A stretch of 64,000 nt of DNA, from positions 248,001 to 312,000 of the forward strand of contig NZ_JACOFU010000003.1 in assembly GCF_014284275.1 (NCBI RefSeq), given 5' to 3'. Under the pieces are notes generated by a model. That model was given only the letters and a program-made list of their open reading frames with translations, had not been told where the DNA came from and searched no databases. The stretch is from Affinundibacterium amnicola. Lineage in GTDB: Bacteria; Pseudomonadota; Gammaproteobacteria; Burkholderiales; Burkholderiaceae_D. Numbering within the stretch: position 1 is the first letter of the stretch; the number at the start of each line of letters is the position of its first letter. Below are positions 37,036-46,531 of this stretch, piece by piece. Both the position numbers and the translations under genes were made by a program.

Positions 37036-37714
37036 CGTGCATCACTAATTGATAACCAAGATTATGCACCGTGTGCACCAAGTCATATCCAGCCACACTT
37101 TCTAGCTGTTTGCGCAAGCTATAAATATGCGATTTCAAAGCATCGCTCTGCGGTGGTGCGTCACCCCAGATGTCATGCAAAATTTGTGAACGACTGACAG
37201 CGTCGGGATATTTTTGCGCCAGTAAGAGCAGAATCTTAAAGCCCACTTGGGTCAGCGGAATGCTCTGGTCCGCATAATCAGCACGCATCTCTCTGACAAA
37301 TAAACGTAAAGCGCCGATCTGTATTTCCTGCTTCACATGCAATTGTTGACGACGACTTAAAGCCTCGCAACGTAAAGCCACTTCACGAAAATCAAATGGT
37401 TTGGTCAAATAATCATCCGCACCTGTCGCGAAGCCCTGTGCTTTATCTTCAAACGCATCACGTGCAGTCAACATTAAGATAGGCACATTGCTCGGCGCTT
37501 GCGCTTTGATCTGTTGGCAGACTTGAAAGCCGTCAATGTCTGGTAAATTTAAATCCAGTAACACCACATCAAAGTGTTCGGCACTGGCAAGTTGCACAGC
37601 GTGTTTTCCTTCGCTGGCAAAATCAACTTGCCAGCGTAGACCAGACAAGAAATCACCAAGCTGCTTGGCAATATGCGGATTATCTTCAACAATTAATAAC
37701 TTGAGTGGTTTCAA
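37016..37714 (-). CDS. OmpR-family response regulator
   Basis: 232 residues. Receiver domain with VEDN, phospho-Asp in VVLLDLNLPDIDGF (about 54) and LTKPFDF near 105, then a winged-helix DNA-binding domain (RMADYADQSIPLT-like start, VSRSQILHDIWGDAPPQSDALKSHIYSLRKQLE). First gene of a two-gene unit with the kinase. Divergent from the serine hydrolase gene, which could be a target. Confidence 0.9.
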   Translation of the reverse strand: MKPLKLLIVEDNPHIAKQLGDFLSGLRWQVDFASEGKHAVQLASAEHFDVVLLDLNLPDIDGFQVCQQIKAQAPSNVPILMLTARDAFEDKAQGFATGADDYLTKPFDFREVALRCEALSRRQQLHVKQEIQIGALRLFVREMRADYADQSIPLTQVGFKILLLLAQKYPDAVSRSQILHDIWGDAPPQSDALKSHIYSLRKQLESVAGYDLVHTVHNLGYQLVMHDDVRPI

Positions 37715-37933
37715 AATCGAGGAAATAGCTTGGTTGAGTCTTTTTTATTGTAATCCAAATGCCTAAACTCACATTTGGATTTTTGTTCATGACCGGACAA
37801 ATGCCGTTGGTGCTGTGTTTTTTGCGTTTTATCGGAATACCTTTAAAAGCCGGGTTTGCTACGGTTAAGATGAGTCCATGCAATTGAATAATTAGAAATA
37901 TCCTTGTTGTACGATTTACGTATCTCATCAGAA

Positions 37934-37987
37934 CTTATGCAAAACTGTCGCCGCTGGGTGCTAACAACAACGCTGGTTTTGCATAAG
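37934..37987. repeat. 12-bp perfect inverted repeat before the serine hydrolase gene
   Basis: CTTATGCAAAAC (37934-37945) and GTTTTGCATAAG (37976-37987) are perfect inverses with a 30-bp spacer. It lies in the divergent region between the response regulator and the serine hydrolase. A related, degenerate element occurs near 43424-43521. Confidence 0.7.
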
Positions 37988-38025
37988 CACTACGAATATT
38001 GAATGACCTTTTGAAGGGAAATCTC

Positions 38026-39738
38026 ATGTCCAAATTAAACGCTATCGCTTTAACACCTATCGCCTTCGCTACTTTATTGCTCCTGCAATCCCCGATTACT
38101 TATGCACAAGATGCGGCAAAGATGAAGCCCTCAGCCGCCAGTGCGACAACACTAACACAGCAACTAGATCAGATTGGTGCTGGCTACTATAAAGCAGATC
38201 AGCCAGGTGCCACAGTGATCGTGATGAAGGATGGCAAAACCTTGCTGCGTAAGGCGTATGGTTTAGCCAATCTCCGCAATAAAGAAGCACTGCAAGCGGA
38301 TCACGTCATGCGCTTAGGTTCGATCACCAAACAGTTCACTGCGGTCGCGATTCTGCAATTGGTGGAAGAAGGCAAAATTGCCTTGAATGATCCTGTCACA
38401 AAATTTTTCCCTGATTATCCTGAAACTGGTAAAACGGTCACCATCGAACACTTATTGACGCACACCTCAGGCATTCCAAGCTACACCGGTAAACCAGGAT
38501 TTGTGGCGAAGTCGGTCAAAGATATCAGTGTCAGTGAAATGGTCGATAGTTTTAAAAATGATGCCTTGGAATTTGAGCCTGGCACGTCCTATAAATACAA
38601 TAATTCTGGCTACTTTTTGCTCGGTGCAATCATAGAAAAGGTCAGCGGCGAGACTTATGCAAATTATGTTGCCAAGCGTATCTTCACACCTTTGGGTATG
38701 AATAACACCGCGCACGAAGGTCACGAACGTAGTCAGCAAGCGCGTGCGCAAGGCTATTCGCAACGCGGTGAAGGTTTTGATCCTAGTATGAAGATCAGCA
38801 TGACACAGCCCTATGCTGCTGGTTCTCTTACTTCGACCGTGGATGATTTGGCGAAGTGGGATGCCGCGATCACGGCCGGTAAATTACTGAAAGCCGATAG
38901 CTGGAAACGTGCCTTTACTTCCTATAAATTAAAGAATGGTCAGGACACCAATTATGCCTATGGCTGGGGCGTCGGACAGTTTGAAGGCCAGCCTATGATT
39001 TCGCATGGCGGTGGTATTCCTGGATTTTCAACTTACGCCTTACGTCTGCCAAAAGATCAAGTGTATGTCGCAGTCTTGCACAATGCAGATCGTGGTTTAC
39101 CGCAACCAGAAATGATCGCATCGCGCTTGGCAGCAGCGGTAATCGGCAAACCTATTCCTGAGTTTAAAACCGTTATGCTTGATGAAAAAACTTTGAATCA
39201 ATATGTGGGTGTTTATCGTATTGATGAGAAGAATCGTCGTATCGTTGTGCGCGAAGGAAATAAATTAGTCATGACGCGCACCGACGGCCCACGAACAGAA
39301 ATGCAAGCCTATTCGCAAAATGGTTTTTTTAAAGATCAAAATTCTTTATTGCGTGTCGAATTTAATCGCAATGCCAAGGGAGAAGTTAGCGATGTGGTGG
39401 TACACCAAAATGGCAATGCAGTGGTACATCCAAAATTAAATGAAGCTTTGCCAGAAGCACCAAAAGCCTTTGCTATGTCTGTCGAACAGTTTGCAGAATT
39501 CGCAGGTGATTATCAGATCCAACCTAACTTTGTCTTGAACGTGCGTCGTGAAGGTAATCGCTATGTCACACAAGCGACTGGGCAAGGACCTGTGGATATC
39601 ATGCCAATCAGCGCAGACACTTTTAATGCGCCTGATGTTGGCGGACAGTTGAAGTTCGAAAAAGATGCGGATGGCAAAGTCACGCAATTGATTTTGACGC
39701 AAGGTGGACGTAATACGCCAGCGAAGAAAATCAAATAG
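38026..39738 (+). CDS. Exported class C beta-lactamase-family serine hydrolase
   Basis: 570 residues from the ATG at 38026, chosen for the GAAGGGA ribosome-binding site. A signal peptide ends at about TYAQ-28. The penicillin-binding-like fold has the active-site motif SITK (99-102), a Tyr motif in SYKYNNSGY and a third motif in SHGGGIPGF. A C-terminal extension (about 390-570) with two beta-rich units (YVGVYRIDEKNRRI; FAGDYQIQPNFVL) resembles the DUF3471-type tail of such hydrolases. More likely a peptidase or esterase than a resistance enzyme. Convergent with the CNNM gene. Confidence 0.88.
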   Translation: MSKLNAIALTPIAFATLLLLQSPITYAQDAAKMKPSAASATTLTQQLDQIGAGYYKADQPGATVIVMKDGKTLLRKAYGLANLRNKEALQADHVMRLGSITKQFTAVAILQLVEEGKIALNDPVTKFFPDYPETGKTVTIEHLLTHTSGIPSYTGKPGFVAKSVKDISVSEMVDSFKNDALEFEPGTSYKYNNSGYFLLGAIIEKVSGETYANYVAKRIFTPLGMNNTAHEGHERSQQARAQGYSQRGEGFDPSMKISMTQPYAAGSLTSTVDDLAKWDAAITAGKLLKADSWKRAFTSYKLKNGQDTNYAYGWGVGQFEGQPMISHGGGIPGFSTYALRLPKDQVYVAVLHNADRGLPQPEMIASRLAAAVIGKPIPEFKTVMLDEKTLNQYVGVYRIDEKNRRIVVREGNKLVMTRTDGPRTEMQAYSQNGFFKDQNSLLRVEFNRNAKGEVSDVVVHQNGNAVVHPKLNEALPEAPKAFAMSVEQFAEFAGDYQIQPNFVLNVRREGNRYVTQATGQGPVDIMPISADTFNAPDVGGQLKFEKDADGKVTQLILTQGGRNTPAKKIK

Positions 39739-39760
39739 GCTCCTTACTTTTGTTTGAATG

Positions 39761-39788
39761 TCCCTTCTCTCGCTTGCGGGGGAAGGGA
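39761..39788. repeat. Long GC-rich hairpin between convergent genes
   Basis: A 28-base palindromic stretch (TCCCTTCTCTCG and CGGGGGAAGGGA arms, loop CTTG) giving a 12-pair stem with G-T pairs. It resembles the CCTTCTCCCGCTTGCGGGAGAAGG type of dispersed palindrome. No T run follows, so it is a poor canonical terminator, though it separates convergent transcripts. Confidence 0.55.
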
Positions 39789-39819
39789 GTGAATACAGAA
39801 AAAAATATGTCAGAATTTT

Positions 39820-41124
39820 TTAACCAGTCTCGCTCCTATTTGTCTTCACTACCAATAATTGATCTATCCTAAACTGGTCAATATCAACCACCTCAAATTT
39901 GTAATCACCAACCATCACAAAGTCGGTACGCTTGGGAATTTTTCTCAGCATCGTCATCATGAAACCTGCAATGGTTTCGTAATTGCCGCTTTCTGGTAAA
40001 TCGTCGATATCTAAGGCACGGCATACATCTTCTATGGTGGTCGCACCATCAATCAACCAAGAGTTATCATCGCGGCGTACGATTTGATCTTCCAAGTAAG
40101 GATGCACCATACCATCCATTAAGGTGCTTAAAACATCGTTCAAGGTGATGATGCCAACCACTAAGGCGTATTCATTCAAGATCACCGCGAAGTCTTCCCG
40201 CGTGGCTTTGAATTGCTCCAGCATCTCAGACAACGTCAGCGAATCAGGAACGACTAAAGCAGTGCGTAATGAGAGTTCTTGTACTTTAGAAAAAGCTTGA
40301 TTGGTTAAGATGCGTTTGAGAATATCTTTGGATTCGACATAGCCAACCACTTTATCGATTTGCCCATCGCAGACTAAGAATTTGGTGTGCGGATGTTCGG
40401 CGATTTTTTGTCGTATGCTTTCCTCGTTATCTTGCAGGCTTAAGTACACGATACTGTCACGCTGAGACATCGCGGAGGGAACAGTGCGGCTTTCCAGTTC
40501 AAACACATTGCCTATCATGCCGTGTTCGCGGGTTTGCAAAATACCGGCTTCTGCGCCAGCATTGACTACTGCATGAATTTCATCAGAGGTGATTTGATCA
40601 TCGCGTTCAGTGGGTAATTTGAAGGTCGTAAAAATCAAATTCGACAAGCCGTTAAATATCCACACCAAAGGTTTAAACAATTTAACGCACAGCATCATCG
40701 GTGCAACGACAAACATCGCCACACTCTCCGGTGCAACCATTGCCAGTTTCTTTGGCATCAGGTCTGCAAACAAGATGAATACTGAGGTGACGAAGATAAA
40801 AGAACTCAGAAAGCTTAAAGTATCAATCCAGCTCGCATCACCAAACACCGAATGAAATATTTTGGCGAAGTAGGGTGTCAAAGATTGCTCACCCAAAATA
40901 CCACCCAGAATCGCAATCGCATTCAGTGCGATTTGCACCACGGTGAAAAAATGCCCAGGCTCCTGTTGTAGCGCCAAGACCTTGCTGGCGCGCGGATCGC
41001 CATCGGTTTCCAGAATTTGTAGTTTGACTTTGCGAGCTGCTGCCAGAGCGATCTCGGACATAGAAAAAAAGCCACTGATTGCTACGAGCAGCAAGATAAC
41101 TAAGAGATGATCAAATAATGCCAT
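39820..41124 (-). CDS. CNNM/CorC-HlyC family membrane transporter-like protein
   Basis: 434 residues from the ATG at 41124, preceded by GATGGAGGCAAC. The DUF21 membrane domain (about 1-190, four helices, with SEIALAAARK) is followed by two CBS domains (about 205-330, with VPSAMSQRDSIVYL) and a C-terminal CorC_HlyC domain (WLIDGATTIEDVCRALD). Homologues move or control Mg2+, Co2+ or polyamine efflux. Often annotated hemolysin-like, but there is no sign of a toxin. Confidence 0.9.
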   Translation of the reverse strand: MALFDHLLVILLLVAISGFFSMSEIALAAARKVKLQILETDGDPRASKVLALQQEPGHFFTVVQIALNAIAILGGILGEQSLTPYFAKIFHSVFGDASWIDTLSFLSSFIFVTSVFILFADLMPKKLAMVAPESVAMFVVAPMMLCVKLFKPLVWIFNGLSNLIFTTFKLPTERDDQITSDEIHAVVNAGAEAGILQTREHGMIGNVFELESRTVPSAMSQRDSIVYLSLQDNEESIRQKIAEHPHTKFLVCDGQIDKVVGYVESKDILKRILTNQAFSKVQELSLRTALVVPDSLTLSEMLEQFKATREDFAVILNEYALVVGIITLNDVLSTLMDGMVHPYLEDQIVRRDDNSWLIDGATTIEDVCRALDIDDLPESGNYETIAGFMMTMLRKIPKRTDFVMVGDYKFEVVDIDQFRIDQLLVVKTNRSETG

Positions 41125-41263
41125 GTTGCCTCCATCAATGATAGTGAACATCATAGCCGAGCTTGGGGCGAAACTGGAAATAGTTCTAGTGTGGTGAGGC
41201 AGAGCTTATCGCGGTGGAACTTGGTTTCTCTATGCGGAAAGTGGCAAAATGCCCTTAAAGTGC

Positions 41264-41680
41264 TTAAGTAGATTGCGTGGTACGTTTCGTGATTGTCTGT
41301 TCAGCCCACATCTTGGCACTGTCAAAATCAGGAAAGAAATGACGCAATCCAATGCGATGGTAGGTTGATTTGACCAACTCTTTTCCATCGACATCATCTG
41401 CTGCAACAATCACGTTTTCTATGCAGTGGAGTTTAGTCTGACTAACTTCGATTGCACGCGCAATGCGATCAATCGCATCGCCGGGACATAAGATGGAATC
41501 ATGCACGATCGTAATGCCGATATAAGGACGTTCTGCAGAAAACGTGCTAGCTAGTTGAAAGGCTTGCGCCGCCCAGTATTCCACCAGCTCACGATTCCAT
41601 GGACCGGTTAATTCGGTGATCAAAAGTTGTCCCTCTGTCCAAACCTTAAATCTGCCGTGGGGGCGAAATATAGCATTCAT
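41264..41680 (-). CDS. Small STAS/SpoIIAA-like hypothetical protein
   Basis: 138 residues from the ATG at 41680, preceded by AGGA; an upstream in-frame start at 41716 has no better ribosome site. Sequence pattern (FKVWTEGQLLITELTGPWNRELVEYWAAQ, GITIVHDSILCPGDAIDRIARAI, HRIGLRHFFPDFDSAKMWAEQ) suggests an alternating alpha/beta STAS-like fold. No catalytic motif. I do not recognise a specific family. Confidence 0.65.
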   Translation of the reverse strand: MNAIFRPHGRFKVWTEGQLLITELTGPWNRELVEYWAAQAFQLASTFSAERPYIGITIVHDSILCPGDAIDRIARAIEVSQTKLHCIENVIVAADDVDGKELVKSTYHRIGLRHFFPDFDSAKMWAEQTITKRTTQST

Positions 41681-41883
41681 GCAAATCCTAAGCGCTAATT
41701 CCAAACGAACCAGCATGACGATTGATATTTTAATGACAAATGCCAGAATTATAAGCGCAAGAGGGAGGAAGGCATCATGGATAAACGATAAATTTCGTTA
41801 AATTACCGGGATGTGGAAACAAGATGATGGGCTGGCCAGATCTGAACTGGCCTGCCAATCAGGTTTATCGGTATAGATTGTCT

Positions 41884-43206
41884 TTACTGTTTCTTGGTCG
41901 TGATGGGTTTCGCCCCAGATAAAATCGCCACTGCAGATAAAGTTGTCTGCGCCGCATTTAATCCCAACATAAAATCTTTATCAGAATAAGTCGTGAACAC
42001 ATCGCTAGGTTGATGCCAGTTTGGATTCCAACCGGCGCCAATATGCATACCGCGCTCATTTTCGCGTAAGGAGATGGCAGGGACTAAATCCATAAATGGT
42101 ACTGAATCGGTATTGGTCATATGAAAGCCGACAGCCGCTGGGTAGTTAGTCGCATATTTATCATTCGCCGCGCGGAAGAACCACGCCAACTTCGCTGCGC
42201 CTTCGGCTTGTTTTGCAGTGGATTGGAATTCAATATTCACATCGGCTTCGGCTCTCTGTTCTTTCGGTGAAACATAGATCGGTTTGCCATCAGTTCCCAT
42301 TACAGGCTTGCCTTGTGCATCGAGTTTTACCGTTGGCATACCGTGATCCCACAGCATCATGTCATGTTGTATCATGCCCAGCCATTTTGGCTCCGGGTAT
42401 TTACCTGAGCCTTTTGGCGATTCTATGCCCTGCAAATCTTTGCGTTGCGCGACATAGGCATATGCGCCGTTCAAGCCACTTTCTTCGTTATTCCAAAACA
42501 CAAAGCGTATCGATTTATCGGTTTCGATTCCGGGTGCGCTAAAAATTCTTGCTAGCTCCATCACCAATGCGGTTCCCGATCCATTGTCGTTCGCCGCTTC
42601 ACCAAAGCCAATACCATCAAAGTGCGCGCCGACGATATACATTTCATCGGGATTGGTTTTACCTATCTTGGTGCAGTAAACGTTCTCGCGCTGCGAAGTG
42701 CCAACCGGAGTTTGTTCAGCATTTAAGGCACGTAATTTTTCATCGGCTTGCAAAAGTGGATCAGTATTCACACCAGTTTTCGCACGCTTACCAAATAAAG
42801 TACTACCACCTTGACCAGGTGCACCACCTAAGCCACCGCTAGGAATCACATTGCGACGTGGCGCTGGCGCGGCTCCCGGAGTTGCCGGTGGTGCTTGCGT
42901 ATAATCGAATTGCATACGCTCGGTGTTGGTGCAGCCATAGGACTTTAGCTGTGCTTCTATCCAATCTAAAGCACGACGATTACGCTCGGTACCCTGACGA
43001 CGATCACCAAACTCAGTCAAGGACTTAATCGTCGCCTTATATTTTTCCAACTCCAATTGACGCACCATTGTCACCACAAAATCATCTTGCTTGAGTGCGC
43101 TAGCTTGCAAAATATCTAGCGATTGTGCTTGTGCAATTCCCAGCAAACTAGTCCCACATAAAGCAGCGATCAAGCAATTGCGTTTAAGATGTTGCGGAAA
43201 ATTCAT
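41884..43206 (-). CDS. Exported M28 family zinc peptidase
   Basis: 440 residues from the ATG at 43206 (TTGGAGACACCT upstream). Signal peptide with cleavage near IAQAQ. M28 metal ligands are visible in order: His in VGAHFDGIGFGEAANDNGSG, the bridging Asp in the same segment, the Glu-Glu pair in WNNEESGLNGAYAY, an Asp in IQHDMMLWD, and His in GWNPNWHQPSDVF. A low-complexity GGLGGAPGQGG insert lies at about 125-140. Likely an aminopeptidase for peptides outside the inner membrane. Monocistronic. Confidence 0.9.
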   Translation of the reverse strand: MNFPQHLKRNCLIAALCGTSLLGIAQAQSLDILQASALKQDDFVVTMVRQLELEKYKATIKSLTEFGDRRQGTERNRRALDWIEAQLKSYGCTNTERMQFDYTQAPPATPGAAPAPRRNVIPSGGLGGAPGQGGSTLFGKRAKTGVNTDPLLQADEKLRALNAEQTPVGTSQRENVYCTKIGKTNPDEMYIVGAHFDGIGFGEAANDNGSGTALVMELARIFSAPGIETDKSIRFVFWNNEESGLNGAYAYVAQRKDLQGIESPKGSGKYPEPKWLGMIQHDMMLWDHGMPTVKLDAQGKPVMGTDGKPIYVSPKEQRAEADVNIEFQSTAKQAEGAAKLAWFFRAANDKYATNYPAAVGFHMTNTDSVPFMDLVPAISLRENERGMHIGAGWNPNWHQPSDVFTTYSDKDFMLGLNAAQTTLSAVAILSGAKPITTKKQ

Positions 43207-43593
43207 AGGTGTCTCCAAGTGATAGGCATGCGTATAGAGTCAAGAATCAAGAATCAAGAGTCAAGAACCAAGCCGCAAGTGTATGACGCGATGCCTGAAT
43301 TGATCAATGGAATTAACTGTAGATAAAGCACTATGTACCATTCACTGTCTAAAAGCAGACGGATTCATGTGATGATGCGAGCGGAGTAGATGTCACGCTT
43401 CTGACATATAGAACTTACCAAGACTCACGCAAAACAGGCGCTAGTGTTGTTACCATCGCCTCGCCCTATAATTTGTACTTTCTTCGATGCCGCGCCTAGT
43501 TAACGTAATTTTGCGTAAGTTCTAACTTAAAAAAACAGCGCAATAAATGATTGCGCTGTCGTTGCTTAGCATGTGCAAATAGCTCAATTCTGC
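43207..43593. other. Intergenic region with decayed palindromic repeat
   Basis: 387 bp between two leftward genes. It contains a decayed palindrome at about 43424-43521 (ACGCAAAACAGGCGCTAG on the left, ATTTTGCGTAAGTTC on the right) related to the 37934 element, and the terminator of the chemotaxis-receptor gene. Confidence 0.45.
43535..43559 (-). terminator. Intrinsic terminator after the chemotaxis receptor gene
   Basis: Perfect 10-bp stem ACAGCGCAAT / ATTGCGCTGT with loop AAATG. On the leftward strand a T run follows. It is 35 bp past the receptor stop. Confidence 0.85.
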
Positions 43594-45249
43594 TTAGGTT
43601 TTAGAAATACTAAGCTGTTTTGTTGTCTTGTTGGATTGTCCTCTTTTCGGGGCTTTTTTCGGGGCTTTCGTAAGAGTCACATCATCATTGATCTTAAACA
43701 CGCTGACCAGTTGTGTTAAATGATCTGCCTGTTCTTGCATGGCTGCGGCTGCAGCTGCGGCTTGTTCAACTAGTGCTGCATTTTGTTGGGTGACATTATC
43801 CATCTCGGCGATGGCTTGATTGACTTGTTCAATGCCAGTAGTTTGCTCGTCAGATGCAGCGGTAATTTCGGCCATGATACTAGTGACGTTATGAATACTC
43901 TCGACGATTTCTTTCATCGTGTCACCTGCTTGATCGACCAGCGAAGAACCATGCCTTACATTTTCTACTGAATTATTGATGAGTTCTTTGATCTCTTTTG
44001 CTGCGCTGGCCGAACGTTGCGCTAAGCTTCGGACTTCTGATGCAACTACCGCAAATCCTCGACCTTGTTCGCCTGCGCGTGCGGCTTCTACCGCTGCATT
44101 GAGCGCCAAAATATTGGTTTGAAATGCGATGCCATCGATCACTGAAATAATATCAACAATTTTTTGAGAAGAGGCATTGATGGTTCCCATGGTGGCGACT
44201 ACTTCAGAGACTACTGTACCGCCTCTAATCGCGATGTCCGATGCAGACATTGCTAGTTGATTCGCTTGTTGTGCATTGTCGGCATTTTGTTTGACTGTAC
44301 TGGTAAGTTCTACCATTGATGCTGCCGTTTCCTCCAGTGAACTTGCCTGCGATTCTGTACGCGAGGATAGGTCCATATTGCCAGAGGCAATCTCTCTAGA
44401 GGAAACCAAAATGGCATCCGTGCTGTGGCGTACTTGGCTAATAATTTGACTGATGCTATCGCGCATAGTCTGAATCGAATGCAGAAGACTGTTTTTGTCG
44501 TTTTTATCTAGGTCGATGTCAACTGTCAGGTCACCACCCGCAATATGACTGGTAATGTCCGCAGCATAGTTTGGTTCGCCGCCTAACTGTTTGAGTAAAC
44601 CGCGTGCGACAATAAAGCCAAAAGCAAATAAAATCAGCCCTAATAAAATTGAGCCTGCCGCCACATTCACTAACTGTTTATAAATTGTGGCATCGACGGT
44701 ATCGATGTAAACACCAGAACCGACAACCCATCCCCAAGCATCGAAACCTTTGACAAATGAGACCTTTTGTACTGGTTCTTCATGACCTGGTTTTGCCCAC
44801 ATATAAAACACATAGCCTGAACCTTGGGCTTTGACCACTTTGACAAATTCATTAAATAGGAATTTTCCAGTGGGATCTTTGTTTGTTGATAAGTCAGTGC
44901 CATCCATTGCGGGTTTGATCGGATGCATTACCATGTAAGGCCGCATGTCATTAATCCAGATGTAGTCGCCATCGCCATAGCGTATGCTTTTCACCGCCGC
45001 AATCGCAGCAAGCTTGGCATCTGATTCGCTCATTTTTGATTGCTTTGCCAGTTCGTGATAGTGCGCTACTAAAGTATGTGCGACTTCCACAGTTTGTTTG
45101 ACACTGTTCTGTCTTTCTTCAAGTATCAATGCGCGTTCAGAAAAAAGGAAAACCGTCGTAAGAACGACGATGCCCAGTATGGCACTGAAAATAAGCAATC
45201 CAAGGCGTTTGGCGATATTAATATTGTGCAGACGATCAAAGTTAAACAT
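43594..45249 (-). CDS. Methyl-accepting chemotaxis protein with single Cache sensor
   Basis: 551 residues. Membrane helix 1 (about 15-35), a periplasmic single-Cache (sCache_2) domain with [21 protein letters not shown] and [17 protein letters not shown], membrane helix 2 (about 190-212), HAMP, and a long cytoplasmic signalling coiled coil with the conserved tip [23 protein letters not shown]. The C-terminus is Lys-rich and lacks the CheR/CheB-binding NWETF pentapeptide. sCache_2 receptors often sense small organic acids; the ligand is not readable here. No che genes nearby. Confidence 0.93.
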   Translation of the reverse strand: MFNFDRLHNINIAKRLGLLIFSAILGIVVLTTVFLFSERALILEERQNSVKQTVEVAHTLVAHYHELAKQSKMSESDAKLAAIAAVKSIRYGDGDYIWINDMRPYMVMHPIKPAMDGTDLSTNKDPTGKFLFNEFVKVVKAQGSGYVFYMWAKPGHEEPVQKVSFVKGFDAWGWVVGSGVYIDTVDATIYKQLVNVAAGSILLGLILFAFGFIVARGLLKQLGGEPNYAADITSHIAGGDLTVDIDLDKNDKNSLLHSIQTMRDSISQIISQVRHSTDAILVSSREIASGNMDLSSRTESQASSLEETAASMVELTSTVKQNADNAQQANQLAMSASDIAIRGGTVVSEVVATMGTINASSQKIVDIISVIDGIAFQTNILALNAAVEAARAGEQGRGFAVVASEVRSLAQRSASAAKEIKELINNSVENVRHGSSLVDQAGDTMKEIVESIHNVTSIMAEITAASDEQTTGIEQVNQAIAEMDNVTQQNAALVEQAAAAAAAMQEQADHLTQLVSVFKINDDVTLTKAPKKAPKRGQSNKTTKQLSISKT

Positions 45250-45727
45250 GTCAAGTCTCCTTTATTATCTCGTTATGAGGAAAACAGGCCGGTAACACGT
45301 GGCGCCAAAACGGCTATGTTTTCACTTATTTTTTTGCGTATATGATGTAATTGAATATCGCAATAATATTAAGAATCAGAATACACCTGCAGACTTATTT
45401 TCAACAGCGATTTATCGTTTTGTTTGTGTCTTTTTGTGTACGTTGAATTGATGATTTAATTTGATTTTTTGATGTGTTTATGTAGCGCCGTGTTGCCATG
45501 TGGTTCAACTGAGGCTTTGACTACCAAACGTAGAACAGATTCAGTTGATCTTGTTGTAAGAAAGAATGCGTGAATGCTTTTGTGCGATGTCAATCTGAGA
45601 ATTTAATCTAAGAATTTAATCTGACAATAAAGCACCATTGATTGTGCAAGAATTATTGAGTTGCTGATAAACCCAAGGTGCAATTGCTCAAGCAATTACA
45701 CCTTTGTTTGAACTTGATATGCCCGGC
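45250..45727. other. Intergenic region with short repeats
   Basis: 478 bp with no gene. AAGAATTTAATCT-type direct repeats lie at about 45597-45622. A stem AAGGTGCAATTGC / GCAATTACACCTT sits at 45675-45704, next to the stop of the following gene, with a T-rich stretch on the right-hand side only. Confidence 0.45.
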
Positions 45728-46288
45728 TTATGATGTTGGCCACAACTGCCAAAACGCGACCGCGCTGACGGTGCCATAGATCAACGAGTCGAGCAAATTT
45801 TTGAGGCTGGATGACCAAGGCCTGCCCATCCAGATCGATTCTTGTACCGTACCGCAGCCATAGGCGATCAGAGAAAAAATTCCGACGAAGTGTCCCGCAA
45901 CCGCAGGGTTGGCATGTAATCCATAGGCTTGTAACGCTAACAGGCCACCTAGTCCGGCAATCACGACATTTAGTATGAACCATTGCAATAGATATTTGCC
46001 CATCGCGGGTACGCCAGCTGCACGTATCGTAATAAAAGCGACGGGGCCTTCACGAAATTTTTGTTGCATTGCCTCGCTTTCTATTTCTTTCATATCCGTG
46101 CAATGTGGTGTGGAATACAGACCCGCATCTAGTTTGGCGGCACCTAATACTTTACGTACATCCTCTTCGTTTGGCAGTGGTCGATATTCTGAGTTATGCC
46201 ATTTAAAAACCATGTGGATCAAACTGCTGGCAACAAATACGCCTATCGCAGTGACGAGAATTGGTAACCATAATTGTAGTAAATTCAT
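45728..46288 (-). CDS. Hypothetical inner membrane protein
   Basis: 186 residues from the ATG at 46288, preceded by AAGGGAGACAAG. Four membrane helices: about 6-25, 95-120, 125-145 and 165-183. Between the first and second is a cytoplasmic or periplasmic loop with LPNEEDVRKVLGAAKLDAGLYSTPHC. The STPHCTDM segment and the Glu-rich stretch are unusual, but no motif of known function is visible. Stands alone. Confidence 0.7.
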   Translation of the reverse strand: MNLLQLWLPILVTAIGVFVASSLIHMVFKWHNSEYRPLPNEEDVRKVLGAAKLDAGLYSTPHCTDMKEIESEAMQQKFREGPVAFITIRAAGVPAMGKYLLQWFILNVVIAGLGGLLALQAYGLHANPAVAGHFVGIFSLIAYGCGTVQESIWMGRPWSSSLKNLLDSLIYGTVSAVAFWQLWPTS

Positions 46289-46531
46289 CTTGTCTCCCTT
46301 CAACGTTTGAATTCAATAAGCGCCTTTGGAAGAAATCATAGGCGTATTAGCAATATACGCGATGCTGATGAGAATGTGATTTTCAAAATGCACGACAGTG
46401 CTGGATTAGCAACAGTCATCATCCAAGAAACCCAGCAGATACGACGACAATGCAATCACAAAATAGGCATTGCATTGTCTGACGATGGCTCTACAGTAAA
46501 AAACGGTAAAGCAAGTTGGTCAATTGTCGCC

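Noticed and set aside
35776-37714. Two-component pair as part of a Roco-linked operon
   Set aside because: It is transcribed toward the Roco gene (convergent), so it is not co-transcribed with it.
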